A stretch of DNA of 64,000 bases from CAWAMR01 sp963783095 (lineage in GTDB: Bacteria > Planctomycetota > Planctomycetia > Gemmatales > Gemmataceae), in the NCBI GenBank assembly GCA_963783095.1, contig CAWAMR010000003.1, positions 186,001 to 250,000 on the forward strand, in the 5' to 3' direction. Position 1 is the first letter of the stretch. Every line of letters starts with the position of its first letter. The position numbers were made by a program, and so were the translations under genes. This document shows positions 44,944-53,201 of this stretch, piece by piece. A model generated the notes under the pieces. The model saw nothing but the letters and a program-made list of their open reading frames with translations. It did no database searches and was not told the origin of the DNA.

Positions 44944-45189
44944 AGGTAGGTTCCTTCCAATTCATGTTGACGGCCCCGCCTATCGGGGCCTTGCGGCACG
45001 CGAAGGAATCGGCTTGAGAGTTTCGGATTCGTCAAGTTCGTTTGCTTCGTAACGCATCAGCGCGGAAACGGAGTCAAAATCGCCTTCTTCCGATTCGTCC
45101 TTAGGGAAATGAGCCATAGGTAGGTTCCTTCCAATTCATGTTGACGGCCCCGCCTATCGGGGCCTTGCGGCACGCGAAGGAATCGGCTT
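44842..45189. repeat. Perfect 174-bp tandem duplication
   Basis: Positions 44842-45015 are repeated identically at 45016-45189. The unit covers the first ~34 codons of the gene at 44416-44943, its start and Shine-Dalgarno, and the ATCGGGGCC hairpin of its leader. Perfect identity means a very recent event or an assembly artefact. Confidence 0.85.
44980..45117 (-). pseudogene. Truncated duplicate of the 44416-44943 gene start
   Basis: The second tandem unit keeps ATG 45117 with its ribosome site and the first 34 codons (MAHFPKDESEEGDF...DESETL), then runs into leader sequence (KPIPSRAARPR) and stops at 44980-44982. It would give a 45-residue peptide from the helical N-terminal domain. It lies between the full-length leader and the intact gene. 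Confidence 0.6.
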
Positions 45190-45312
45190 GAGCCGGGGCG
45201 ACAGCGCACCGGGCAAGCGGAAAATTGGGGGAGACCATTTGGGGGAACCGATTTTCCGCTTGCCCGGCCCGGCGGCCGATTCATCGTGCCCGGCAAAGGC
45301 CACGCGCGGGGC
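45146..45312 (-). ncRNA. Hairpin-rich conserved leader, copy 1
   Basis: This 167-nt element is a close copy of 49827-49993 (both exactly 167 nt). It contains a perfect 15-bp stem (45211-45225 with 45251-45265, GGGCAAGCGGAAAAT) around a loop with two CCCCC runs, and a G+C hairpin at 45146-45164 whose loop varies while the stem is kept. Each copy ends 18-28 nt upstream of a gene start on the minus strand, suggesting a structured 5' leader or shared promoter. Confidence 0.5.
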
Positions 45313-45385
45313 TGAAACGGATTGGTTCAATCGCCCGCAATTCACTGCGATAAGAGAAGCGATCCAGATTCGAGGCAGCGTCAAT

Positions 45386-45718
45386 TCAGGCTGGTTCGTT
45401 CTTCAGCAACACGGTGATGTCGCGGGAGGTATGCAGGACGCGGACGATTTCGATCCCGTCTGCTGTCTCTCGATAGAGGATGATCAAGTTGCGGAATCCG
45501 TCAATCTGCCACCGCCGGATGTCTTCGTAAGGGAGTTCATCCAGTCCGAGCAGGGCTCCGATGCTCGGCATGGTCAAGAGTTGGTCGAAAGCACGCTCGG
45601 CGTTGTCGATGAATCGCAAAGCAACGGCGTATCCCGCTTCCTTGCGATAGTAGTCTGCCAGTTCGTTGATGTCGGCAGTGGCAAAACCCGCTTTGTGAAT
45701 GACGCGTTCAGCCGTCAT
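45386..45718 (-). CDS. RelE/ParE-type toxin
   Basis: From ATG 45718 it has 110 residues. The ParE fold is visible: FATADINELADYYRKEAGYAVALRFIDNAERAFDQLLTMPSIGAL, then RRWQIDGFRNLIILYRETADGIEIVRVLHTSRDI with the C-terminal R-x-L-H-x-x-R-D signature. ParE toxins target gyrase and RelE toxins cleave mRNA. It overlaps the antitoxin gene by 11 bp. Confidence 0.88.
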   Translation of the reverse strand: MTAERVIHKAGFATADINELADYYRKEAGYAVALRFIDNAERAFDQLLTMPSIGALLGLDELPYEDIRRWQIDGFRNLIILYRETADGIEIVRVLHTSRDITVLLKNEPA

Positions 45719-45980
45719 CGCCGGGAATCTGGTCGGCACTCAGACGAGTTCGAAGTTGATTCCAGAATCTCTTGGTCACTGGTTCGGACGGTTTGCTGTT
45801 CAGTCCCTTGTCGATTTCCTGCTTCAGCCACGCGGCAGTGGCTTCCCGGGAATGGGACTGTTCCTCCAGCAGGTACAAAGCCTTATGGATGAGGTCGCTT
45901 TCCGACTGAAAGCGACCCGTCGCGAGTTGCTCGCGGACGAATTTCTGGAGATGAGGAGGCAGTGGCGAATCAACCGTCAT
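45708..45980 (-). CDS. ParD-type antitoxin
   Basis: From ATG 45980 it has 90 residues: SPLPPHLQKFVREQLATGRFQSESDLIHKALYLLEEQ is a ribbon-helix-helix DNA-binding domain of the ParD/CopG type, with VxExLATGRFxSxSDxIxxAL as family signature. The C-terminal ~45 residues (AAWLKQEIDKGLNSKPSEPV) wrap the toxin. It represses its own operon by family precedent. Confidence 0.88.
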   Translation of the reverse strand: MTVDSPLPPHLQKFVREQLATGRFQSESDLIHKALYLLEEQSHSREATAAWLKQEIDKGLNSKPSEPVTKRFWNQLRTRLSADQIPGDDG

Positions 45981-46095
45981 AAGAATATCATATCGCATTC
46001 TGACGGCAATGTCAAAAGCTGGCCAGTTCACGTCCAGTCGTTTTGGCCGTGAACTGGCCAGCCGCGATACTGAGTGCCTGAACCAAAAGGCATGG

Positions 46096-46392
46096 TCAAA
46101 GGCGTGAATTTTCACACCTAGATTCCTCGAAAGTAGGTGCTGGCTTCGTCGGATTTTCGGAGGCCAGCCGTTCTGCCGTCGAAGCGAAGAACAACTCGAC
46201 CTCTTCGAGCGCATCCGATGGGGCATGTTCCAGCGTGATGCTCTTGGCCTCCTCCCAATGGCCCGCCGCCAGATGACGGCGAACCACTTCGCAGACCGCT
46301 GCGGGAAGCAGGATGTCGCGATGCAAGCGGATGAAATGCTGATTGTCGGCAAAATCGGTCACTGCCTCGATGTTTCTGACTTTCCTTCCCAT
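46096..46392 (-). CDS. Hypothetical island protein
   Basis: From ATG 46392 (MGRKVRNIEAVTDFADNQ), which has a GGAGAG site, it has 98 residues. It is helical with RLHRDILLPAAVCEVVRRHLAAGHWEEAKSITLEHAPSDALEEVELFFAS. No signal peptide. Divergent from the XRE regulator at 46574, so that repressor may control it. Not recognised. Confidence 0.5.
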   Translation of the reverse strand: MGRKVRNIEAVTDFADNQHFIRLHRDILLPAAVCEVVRRHLAAGHWEEAKSITLEHAPSDALEEVELFFASTAERLASENPTKPAPTFEESRCENSRL

Positions 46393-46518
46393 GATGTCTC
46401 TCCGAGGCACAGACGGTCTTTGCTCTGAAGCGCCTGTGCCCGCCGCTCCAGATGGTGATCTACGCCTCGGCGTTAATGAACCGTGGTGAGATCGCTCGAA
46501 CTAATTGAACAATGCCAT

Positions 46519-46590
46519 TGTAGACGATCCTATGTATAGATATCGTCTGTAGATTAGTAGTCTACACCGCGACATGCTAATTGGCATGTC
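46519..46590. promoter_or_regulatory. Palindromic operator candidates upstream of the XRE gene
   Basis: Three nested inverted repeats are seen: TGTAGAC (46519-46525)/GTCTACA (46560-46566), AGACGAT (46522-46528)/ATCGTCT (46542-46548), and GACATGC (46571-46577)/GCATGTC (46584-46590), the last overlapping the possible start codons. This is the expected layout of XRE autorepression in the divergent promoter region. Confidence 0.5.
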
Positions 46591-46825
46591 AAGAATTGCG
46601 GAATTTTTCGGGGCGGCGATCCGGCGGCATCGAGAGAGATCGGGGCTCTCGCAGGAAGACTTTGCCGACAAAGCCGGAATTCACCGGACCTACGTGAGTT
46701 CCATCGAATTGGGAAAGGTTCAGGTGAGCATCGGCGTTGCGCATCAACTGGCCGAAGCACTCGGCGTTTCGTTGAGCAAGCTTTGGAAGGAAATCGAAAA
46801 GAAACTATCGGAATCTCCGCACTGA
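46574..46825 (+). CDS. XRE-family HTH transcriptional regulator
   Basis: The 83-residue protein consists almost wholly of a Cro/C1 helix-turn-helix: FGAAIRRHRERSGLSQEDFADKAGIHRTYVSSIELGKVQVSIGVAHQLAEALGVSLSKLW. Starts at 46574 and 46586 are both possible. Small XRE proteins control conjugation, partition or restriction genes on mobile elements. Candidate operators lie directly upstream. Confidence 0.9.
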   Translation: MLIGMSRIAEFFGAAIRRHRERSGLSQEDFADKAGIHRTYVSSIELGKVQVSIGVAHQLAEALGVSLSKLWKEIEKKLSESPH

Positions 46826-46860
46826 CGCTTGATGGGCACGGGCGCATTCACAGGTAGCGG

Positions 46861-47433
46861 TCATGCCGCCGTTCCTTTGATCCCGGCAATCAGCGCCTGG
46901 GCTTGCTCGACGACCGATGACGCCTTGTCGGCTTGTTCACCGGCGAATTCGTCGCCATGCCGCAAATCCTGCAATGCCTCCGCTTCGGCTTCGGCGTAGG
47001 GCAGAATTGCTTGCAAGGCAGCCAGGATTGTCGCAGCCGAGGCGCGCAATCGGGCTTCAGGACCAATCTGCCGCAGCCATTGCCAGGTAAAGACGTACTG
47101 GATCTCCTCGCGCGTGATGAAGTAGGCGAAGCCGCCAAACTCGCCGGATCGCATTTTGCTGCACGTTGTTGCTCCTTCGATTTCGACGTGAGGGTACGAT
47201 GTCGGGTCAAGCAGCCCGAGCTTCGATTGGAAGATCTCGGTGCAGTTGATATGCTTGCCGGATTCGTCCTCTCCTTCCTCGCAAAAACTTTCCTCTGCAA
47301 AGAAGTATACCATGCCGTCGTACAGTTCATGGTGAAGGCTGCAAGCAAACGTGAGCTGCTCCAGTTCCACATCACTGAACAACGATGCCGGGAGATATGG
47401 CAGCACGGTTGCCTGAGTGTAGTTGTTTGCCAT
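46861..47433 (-). CDS. Conserved hypothetical island protein
   Basis: From ATG 47433 (MANNYTQATVLPYLPASLF; AAAGGA upstream) it has 190 residues. It is acidic, with DVELEQLTFACSLHHELYDGMVYFFAEES, CTEIFQSKLGLLDPTSYPHVEIEG and a C-terminal helix. The pattern is familiar from planctomycete and other plasmid-type accessory regions near ParB. No function known. It sits 69 bp after parB and is probably co-transcribed. Confidence 0.6.
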   Translation of the reverse strand: MANNYTQATVLPYLPASLFSDVELEQLTFACSLHHELYDGMVYFFAEESFCEEGEDESGKHINCTEIFQSKLGLLDPTSYPHVEIEGATTCSKMRSGEFGGFAYFITREEIQYVFTWQWLRQIGPEARLRASAATILAALQAILPYAEAEAEALQDLRHGDEFAGEQADKASSVVEQAQALIAGIKGTAA

Positions 47434-47502
47434 AAAGATTCCTTTCTGTTTGGGGAGAAGGGCGACCGCCAAATGACAGTCGCCCGAAGAGTCATCAAGT
47501 CA

Positions 47503-49431
47503 TCAAGCTACCTTCTTGGCTTTTTTGGATTTGGCCGGTGTCGGCGGAATGGCGAAGTCAAACGCCATGCCCTGCGGAAGCCAGCTTTTCAGATTTGCCA
47601 TTTGCTCTGGTGTTCGGTGCTTTTCAGGATGAGCGAAAGCCCGGTCGAGTTCATCGACCAGCGACGACTTCTTGTCATTGCGTCTGGCTTGCGACCATTG
47701 CTCTCCAAGGACATCCCGGCTGATCGCCAGCAATTGCACGCGGTTGATACGAGCCAGGAAGTTGACTTTGGCAGGCCGCCAAAAGTCGGCCATGCTCGTC
47801 GCGGTGAGCGACAGTGCGGCGTCATAGCCGGTGGTTTCCTGCCCAGCGACGGGGCCAAGCTTCGGTTTGAGCGTCAACGCAGTGCAATACGCCAGCAGCC
47901 GGAGCCTGTCTTCCTTCGGCAACGAACGGAACGCCTCGAACTGTTCCGCTTCGGAAGTTGCCTTGAGCCAGCCGGTCGGCAACGCCTTCCCCATCTCGGC
48001 AAGATCACGCCGTGCGGTCGTGTCTTCGCGCTCCTTGCCCGGCCTTGGCCGACGGAACTCCACGTCTGGACCGTCCATATAGGAACGCTTTCCGATCATT
48101 GCGCTCGCGGCTTTGGACGTCAGCAGGTCCAGCGCGATCTCCGGGTTTCTGGCGATTGCGACCTGGGCCACTTCCAGCCGGTCGGCGGCAAGATCGCGGC
48201 GAAGTGATTCCGGCAGGGCGTGCTTTGGTTTCGCCCTTACCGGCTTGCCATCGTCCTCCCCAAGCAGCTTTGCCAGCAGCTTGCGGTGCTCCGGTTTCAC
48301 CAAGCCCTTGTCGAGGAAGAGCGAGCCGTCATGCCCGATGGATACGAAGCATCCGGCCAGCGCCTTCTGCGTCGCGTCATACCCGACATAAGCTGCGAGT
48401 TTCTGCTCCACTTCCTCCAGCCGTTTTTGGACGGCCTCCTGCTCGTCCAGCAACGTGTCCGACTCCGTGTCGGCAAGGGCTTCCTCGATCTCGTTAAGCT
48501 CGGCGTCCAATTGGGACTTGAGAGCGACCAAATCGGCAGGGACTCCGATCAGCTGCGGCTTGAGCCGTCCGCAACGGTGGATGGCGTCATAATCCCTCTC
48601 CGGATTGATTTCCACCCAGCCCCAGCCTTCGGTTTGCAGTTCCTTGCGGATACTGCCAAGCTTCTCCTCGGCCAGCTTTTGCAGCAGGGCGGGCTTTTCG
48701 AGAAAGACCTCGTTACCGAACAGGTCGGCGCGGGTCGAACCGCCAGCATCCCGGTATACTTCCAGACCGACGAAACGGGCCAGATTGTCGGTGGATTCGA
48801 CCAACTTCTCGGTGAGTGCCGCGCGGATGGCTTTGGGGTCTTCCTTCTGCCAGCCTTGCAGCGACTTGAACACCTTCATCTGCTGGCGGTGGTCGTCGGT
48901 GACGGTGTAGGCCATAAGGCATTCGAGCGACATTTCCTCGCTGCGGTATTCAGCCAGCAGTTCCGGTGCGATGCGGGCCAGCTTCATCCGCTTCAGGACA
49001 AAGCTTTCTTCGACGCCGAAGCGAACGGCTATGTCAGCAGCGCTCTGGCCCTGGTCGATCAGGGCGGCGAACGCCTCGAACTGGTCGGCCGGGTGCATTG
49101 CCAGCCGAACCGTGTTTTCGGCGAGGCTCATCTCCGTGGCGTGCTCCTCGGTGACGATCTGGCACGGCACCGCGAAATCCTCCGGCAGCTTGCCTTCCGC
49201 CTGAAGCGAGTGAATTGCTTCAAGGCGTCGGCCTCCAGCGATGACGCGATACGTGCCGTCGCCCTTGTCGGTGACGACGAGGTTCTGCATCAGGCCGTGC
49301 GAAAGCAGCGATGCTTTGAGTTCCTCCATCCCCATCTTGGCGGCGGTACGGCGGGCATTGAGCGGGGACTTCTCCAGCCGGTTGACTGCGATCAGTTGGG
49401 GTTGTTCAGGTGTGCATTGAATGTAAGTCAT
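47503..49431 (-). CDS. Large ParB/RepB/Spo0J-family protein
   Basis: From ATG 49431 (AAGGAGA upstream) it has 642 residues, about twice a chromosomal ParB. The N-terminal ParB/sulfiredoxin-like nuclease fold is clear: VNRLEKSPLNARRTAAK, GLMQNLVVTDKGDGTYRVIAGGRRLEAI (GGRR core), EMSLAENTVRLAMHPADQFEAF and an HTH (SAADIAVRFGVEESFVLKRMKLA). The long C-terminal part (LEEVEQKLAAYVGYDATQKALAG and the KSWLPQGMAFDFAIPPTP tail) is the extended type found on plasmids and integrative elements. No ParA is nearby, so it may regulate transcription or plasmid maintenance rather than classical segregation. Confidence 0.88.
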   Translation of the reverse strand: MTYIQCTPEQPQLIAVNRLEKSPLNARRTAAKMGMEELKASLLSHGLMQNLVVTDKGDGTYRVIAGGRRLEAIHSLQAEGKLPEDFAVPCQIVTEEHATEMSLAENTVRLAMHPADQFEAFAALIDQGQSAADIAVRFGVEESFVLKRMKLARIAPELLAEYRSEEMSLECLMAYTVTDDHRQQMKVFKSLQGWQKEDPKAIRAALTEKLVESTDNLARFVGLEVYRDAGGSTRADLFGNEVFLEKPALLQKLAEEKLGSIRKELQTEGWGWVEINPERDYDAIHRCGRLKPQLIGVPADLVALKSQLDAELNEIEEALADTESDTLLDEQEAVQKRLEEVEQKLAAYVGYDATQKALAGCFVSIGHDGSLFLDKGLVKPEHRKLLAKLLGEDDGKPVRAKPKHALPESLRRDLAADRLEVAQVAIARNPEIALDLLTSKAASAMIGKRSYMDGPDVEFRRPRPGKEREDTTARRDLAEMGKALPTGWLKATSEAEQFEAFRSLPKEDRLRLLAYCTALTLKPKLGPVAGQETTGYDAALSLTATSMADFWRPAKVNFLARINRVQLLAISRDVLGEQWSQARRNDKKSSLVDELDRAFAHPEKHRTPEQMANLKSWLPQGMAFDFAIPPTPAKSKKAKKVA

Positions 49432-49501
49432 AACAATCTCCTTTGATGTGATGTTGAGAGTTGAAGCCGGTGGGCAGGGAGTCCGCCCACCGGCACCCGG
49501 T

Positions 49502-49798
49502 TCAGGCGGCTGCCTGAGCGGATTCTTGACCCTGGCTGGATTCAACAGCCGGGGTGGATGCTTTGCGGGCCTTGGCGTCAGCCTTCTTGGCTTCCACGAT
49601 CCAGTTGTGGGCCTGGCTCAGCAGCTTCGACATGGCGAGCAGGTCGTCGGAACCGAGGCTTTCGGTCTCCTTCCAGGCATCACCTTTCTTGTAGCCACGG
49701 CTCGGAATTACCGAGTACCAGTTGCCTTTCTCGCCGGGATTTCTCCAGATCGTGACTTGCAGCGCTCCGTCGCGTAGTTTGTGTGCGGGTTGTGACAT
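49502..49798 (-). CDS. Conserved small island protein
   Basis: From ATG 49798, six bases after AAGGAGA, it has 98 residues: KLRDGALQVTIWRNPGEKGNWYSVIPSRGYKKGDAWKETESL is a compact beta-sheet, followed by DDLLAMSKLLSQAHNWIVEAKKAD and an Ala/Gln tail. The fold suggests a small nucleic-acid-binding or PC4-like protein, but this is inference. It precedes parB by 70 bp and carries the conserved hairpin leader upstream (49827-49993). Confidence 0.65.
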   Translation of the reverse strand: MSQPAHKLRDGALQVTIWRNPGEKGNWYSVIPSRGYKKGDAWKETESLGSDDLLAMSKLLSQAHNWIVEAKKADAKARKASTPAVESSQGQESAQAAA

Positions 49799-49826
49799 GG
49801 TGTTCTCCTTCTCTATTTCGATTTTC

Positions 49827-49993
49827 GGCCCCGCCCATCGGGGCCTTTCGGCACGCAGAAGGAATCGGCTTGAGCCGGGGCGCAGCGTACCGGGCAAGCG
49901 GAAAATTGGGGGAGACCTCTGGGGGAACCGATTTTCCGCTTGCCCGGCCCGGCGACCGATTCATCGTGCCGGTCTAAAGGCCACGGGCGGGGC
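49827..49993 (-). ncRNA. Hairpin-rich conserved leader, copy 2
   Basis: Same 167-nt element as at 45146-45312, here upstream of the 49798 gene. The 15-bp stem is 49892-49906 with 49931-49945; the G+C hairpin is 49827-49845, with a one-base change in its loop. Differences to copy 1 fall mainly in loops and outside the stems, which supports RNA structure. Confidence 0.5.
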
Positions 49994-50136
49994 AGCGTAG
50001 AAAGACGAGAAGGAGCGTGTCGCGGATCGGACAAACTCCGTAGCAGCGATGCTAATGACGGCTGGAAAGCAAGATAGGTGATGCGGCGGGTTTGTGACCG
50101 ACCCAGCAAGCGGCGGATGACAGGAAGTTTGCCGGA

Positions 50137-50533
50137 TTAGGGCGCGGCAGGGTCGATGAGCGTGAGGCCGGGATAGCGCTGAAAATCAGCGACATTGAAG
50201 GTGAGAATGCTAGTCAAACCATGCATGTGGCATGGCGGCAACAAGCCGGGCATCGTGGGATACCTTGCCCCGGCATTGATATGCGAGGAGCAGCGACTTC
50301 CATTCGGCAAGCACGGTGGGCTGATCGGGTAGCAACGGGAACAACCGCTCAATACCTCCGATCGCGGCAGCGCATTCGGCGATTGAAAAACCCAAGCCGT
50401 TGGAGAAGATGGGGCGGGTGGCGGTAGCCCAGAATTCGTAGAGACTCTGCGAAACGATGTACAATTGCCTGCCTCGGCCGGTTAACGCCCGAATTGCCAC
50501 ATTGACAAGTGAACCAAGAGGTCGGCAATGCGG
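50137..50533 (-). pseudogene. VapC-like PIN toxin, degraded
   Basis: It is homologous to the intact VapC at 52483-52917: IVSQSLYEFWATATRPIFSNGLGFSIAEC, LPDQPTVLAEWKSLLLAYQCRGKVSHDARLVAAM, then a frameshift near 50215 and HGLTSILTFNVADFQRYPGLTLIDPAAP. The N-terminal LLDTN strand with the first catalytic Asp is missing. It is a dead duplicate of the same lineage. Confidence 0.75.
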
Positions 50534-50537
50534 CGGT

Positions 50538-50927
50538 TCACCCTTGATCTTCCGAATGCGGCATAAGGAAGTTTGCCAAGTATCGGGGCTGATCCCATCC
50601 CCGTGTCCACGGAACCGCTGCTCGATTCAAAGCACGCTGGAATTCGTTGTCCTCCTTTTGTGAGAATAGCGTACGCGCGAGAAATGTATAAACGCGATTC
50701 ACGACGCCAATCATCAGTGTCTTCATTTCGTCCTGGCTGATGCGTGATACCTGATTCCACGGTATTTCCCGGCCATCGGCGTCGATAACCTTCACGTCAG
50801 AATAATCGCCCGTGTGGGTAACGGGCGGTATACCCTTATGGAGCTTTTCCAGGTAGCCGCGCCGGACGCAGGCAGCAGTCATGATTTTGGCAAACTCGCG
50901 TTGCGATTTTCCTTCATCGAATGTCAT
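50538..50927 (-). CDS. Hypothetical protein next to integrase
   Basis: The 129-residue protein starts after GGGAGAT. GIPPVTHTGDYSDVKVIDADGREIPWNQVSRISQDEMKTLMIGVVNRVYTFL is a conserved arrangement that I recall from proteobacterial islands next to P4-type integrases. The fold is mixed alpha/beta. The role is unknown. It lies between the integrase and the broken VapC. Confidence 0.6.
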   Translation of the reverse strand: MTFDEGKSQREFAKIMTAACVRRGYLEKLHKGIPPVTHTGDYSDVKVIDADGREIPWNQVSRISQDEMKTLMIGVVNRVYTFLARTLFSQKEDNEFQRALNRAAVPWTRGWDQPRYLANFLMPHSEDQG

Positions 50928-50980
50928 ATCTCCCTCGCTGCACTTGTCGTCTTGGGGCGCTCTTGTCCATTTGAAGCCAG

Positions 50981-52168
50981 CTACTGCTTTGCCGCGATCC
51001 TGTCAAGGTAATCGGCCCACCATTGCATCATCTTCCGGCGTTCCGGCAGGTATTGGGCATGATTGTATGCGGCGCGGACAGCATTGCGTTGACAATGGGC
51101 AAGCTGGCGTTCGATTACATCTCCACGAAAATCATGCTCATTCAAAATTGTGCTGGCGGTGCTGCGGAAGCCGTGACCGGTAGCGCGGGAGTGATAGCCC
51201 ATGCGGTAAAGCCCGTAAAGAATGGTGTTTTCGCTCATGCAGCCGGACGGCTTTAGTTGATTCGGGAACAGATAGCGCCACTGGCCGGTAAGTGGTTGCA
51301 GTTCACGCAAAATGGCTACCGCCTGATTCGATAAGGGCACTATATGCGGTTCTCGCATTTTCATACGCTCAGCAGGGATGCGCCATTCTTTCTTTTCGAA
51401 ATCGATTTCTGACCATTCCGCGCCGCGCAGTTCTCCGGTACGCACGAATGTTAGCAGCAAAAGCTTCATTGCAAGTTTGGTTTGAAGAGCACCGTCATAG
51501 GATTCAAGCTTCTGCAGATATTCCGGCAGATCATTCGCGTTCAAATAGGCGCGGTTAGTCTTTACCACGGGCTTTAGTGCTCCGCGCAAGGATGCCGCCG
51601 GGCTGGTTGTTGCGCGCTCGGTAACCACGGCGTAGGTGAAAACCTGCCCACATATTTGCAAAAGGCGGTGCGTCAGGTCCGATGCCCCGCGGTGTTCAAC
51701 TTCGCGTAGCACGGACAGTAATTCCGAAGATGTGATGTGGGCGATCGGGCGGTAACCAAGCTTGGGGAATACATTGGTCTCCATGCGCTTCAAAATGTGC
51801 TGGGCGTGTTTTGGCGTCCATTTGCTGCGGCGGTTTTCATGCCATTCCCGCGCAACTGCTTCAAAAGTGTTGTCACCGTTGAGAACAGCGAGGCGCTTGG
51901 CCTCTTTCTTAACCTCGCCAGGGTCGATTCCAGCCGCAATTACCTTACGTGCTTCGGCGCGCCGCTCCCGAGCATCGGCGAGGCTAATTTCAGGATATAC
52001 GCCGAGCGCCAATAGTTTTTCCTTGCCCACAAAGAAGTATCGCAGACGCCAGTATTTGCTGCCGGAAGGCATAACAACGAGGAACAAGCCCTCGCCATCG
52101 GACATCTTGAACGTCTTTGTCTTTGCTTTGGCATTACGGACGGCAGCGTCGGAAAGGGATTTGGGCAT
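50981..52168 (-). CDS. Tyrosine integrase, P4/CP4-57 type
   Basis: From ATG 52168 it has 395 residues. The N-terminal Arm-DNA-binding domain (LSDAAVRNAKAKTKTFKMSDGEGLFLVV, ALGVYPEISLADARERRAEA) is DUF4102-like, the core-binding domain follows, and the catalytic domain has Arg243 (FVRTGELRGAEW), HGFRS (His332, Arg335), QLAH (His358) and Tyr368 or Tyr373 (AYNHAQYLPERR). It recombines the island with a tRNA 3' end. A tRNA-like core lies 160 bp upstream, as usual for this group. Confidence 0.92.
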   Translation of the reverse strand: MPKSLSDAAVRNAKAKTKTFKMSDGEGLFLVVMPSGSKYWRLRYFFVGKEKLLALGVYPEISLADARERRAEARKVIAAGIDPGEVKKEAKRLAVLNGDNTFEAVAREWHENRRSKWTPKHAQHILKRMETNVFPKLGYRPIAHITSSELLSVLREVEHRGASDLTHRLLQICGQVFTYAVVTERATTSPAASLRGALKPVVKTNRAYLNANDLPEYLQKLESYDGALQTKLAMKLLLLTFVRTGELRGAEWSEIDFEKKEWRIPAERMKMREPHIVPLSNQAVAILRELQPLTGQWRYLFPNQLKPSGCMSENTILYGLYRMGYHSRATGHGFRSTASTILNEHDFRGDVIERQLAHCQRNAVRAAYNHAQYLPERRKMMQWWADYLDRIAAKQ

Positions 52169-52331
52169 GGGGTACATTCAGCTATCGAGTGGGGTATCCA
52201 TGAATATTTGTACCCCGAAATCGGGCCGAATGTCAACGATTATTAGCGGACGCTGGCGGCTGAGAAATCGCTTGTGATTGGCTCTGAGCCTTTATAGTCC
52301 GGACGTCAGCGAATTGTGGCGTCAAAGAAAA

Positions 52332-52351
52332 TGGCGGGAGTGACGGGACTC
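52332..52351. other. tRNA-like attachment core next to the integrase
   Basis: The stretch contains GGAGTGACGGGACTC, which resembles the T-arm/acceptor 3' end of a tRNA read on the complementary strand, and then leaves tRNA pattern (CACAAC). Its position just upstream of a P4-type integrase makes it a candidate attachment site. No complete tRNA is present here. Confidence 0.4.
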
Positions 52352-52482
52352 ACAACAAGCAAATAACTGGTTGGTACAATTGATATTTTCGAAACGTGCC
52401 GAAAGCAGATACCCCGGTTTTATACCCCTGAAATTTGATTCGTTCGCAACGGTCGAAGAGATGGCAGTGTGGCCACAAGCAA

Positions 52483-52917
52483 TCAAGGCGAAGCAGGATC
52501 GATGACGGTCAAACCCGGGTACCGTTGGAAATCCTTGACATTGAAGGTAATGATTTGGGTGAGGCCGTGCGTCTGCATGGCAGCGACGAGCCGTGCGTCA
52601 TGGGCAACTTTCCCCTGGCATTGATGGGTTGTCACTAATAACTCCCATTCGGCAAACAAGGCTGGCTGGTCAGGAAGGAAAGTAGCAAGCGCCTTGATAT
52701 CCGAAATCTCAGATTGACACTCCACAATGGATAATCCGAGACCGTTTACAGCAAGTGGACGGGTAGCAACGACCCAGAATTCATAGACGGTTTGCGGAAC
52801 AATGGCAAAAGCCTCGCCGCGCTTCTGCAATACAGAAATCGCGCTAGTGACAATCACATGATGAGGGTGCTTTGGATCTGCCAGACGGAGCGCGATGTTC
52901 GTGTCAAGCAAAATCAT
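52483..52917 (-). CDS. VapC-family PIN toxin
   Basis: The 144-residue PIN domain has MILLDTNIALRLADPKHP (first Asp), a helical VPQTVYEFWVVATRP (Glu), VAHDARLVAAM (Asp) and IITFNVKDFQRYPGL (Asp), i.e. all four acidic positions. Such ribonucleases cleave tRNA or rRNA. It overlaps the antitoxin gene by 4 bp (52914-52917). Confidence 0.9.
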   Translation of the reverse strand: MILLDTNIALRLADPKHPHHVIVTSAISVLQKRGEAFAIVPQTVYEFWVVATRPLAVNGLGLSIVECQSEISDIKALATFLPDQPALFAEWELLVTTHQCQGKVAHDARLVAAMQTHGLTQIITFNVKDFQRYPGLTVIDPASP

Positions 52918-53201
52918 CGTTGCGCGTTCTCCCGTTCTCCGTAAATGGCTTCATAGCTGTCATCAAGCATGAACCCAGGCGGATAACGGTCGGCGCGCGC
53001 TTCCACTCGTTTCATCCAGGCGTCGAAGTGCCGTTGCCATGCTTCGCCGGAAAGCACATGGCCACATTCAGACGGAACAGGTGGGAGAATGCGGGCAACG
53101 GGCCTTCCGGCATCGGTCAGAACAAATTCCTCACCTGCTGCCAATGCTTGCAGGATGTGCGGTAGCTCTTTCGCCAAGTCAGCCGTAGCAATGGTCGTCA
53201 T
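52914..53201 (-). CDS. Phd/YefM-type antitoxin for VapC
   Basis: The 95-residue protein begins TTIATADLAKELPHILQALAAGEEFVLTDAGRPVARILPP, the Phd/YefM fold. A proline-rich hinge leads to a toxin-binding tail (FDAWMKRVEARADRYPPGF). It represses its operon and neutralises the adjacent VapC. Start overlaps are of the ATGA type. Confidence 0.85.
   Translation of the reverse strand: MTTIATADLAKELPHILQALAAGEEFVLTDAGRPVARILPPVPSECGHVLSGEAWQRHFDAWMKRVEARADRYPPGFMLDDSYEAIYGERENAQR

Noticed and set aside
24452..47433. Homology between the proteins at 24452-24850 and 46861-47433
   Set aside because: Only CTEIF and a nearby DP-x-x-Y match; too short to claim relationship.
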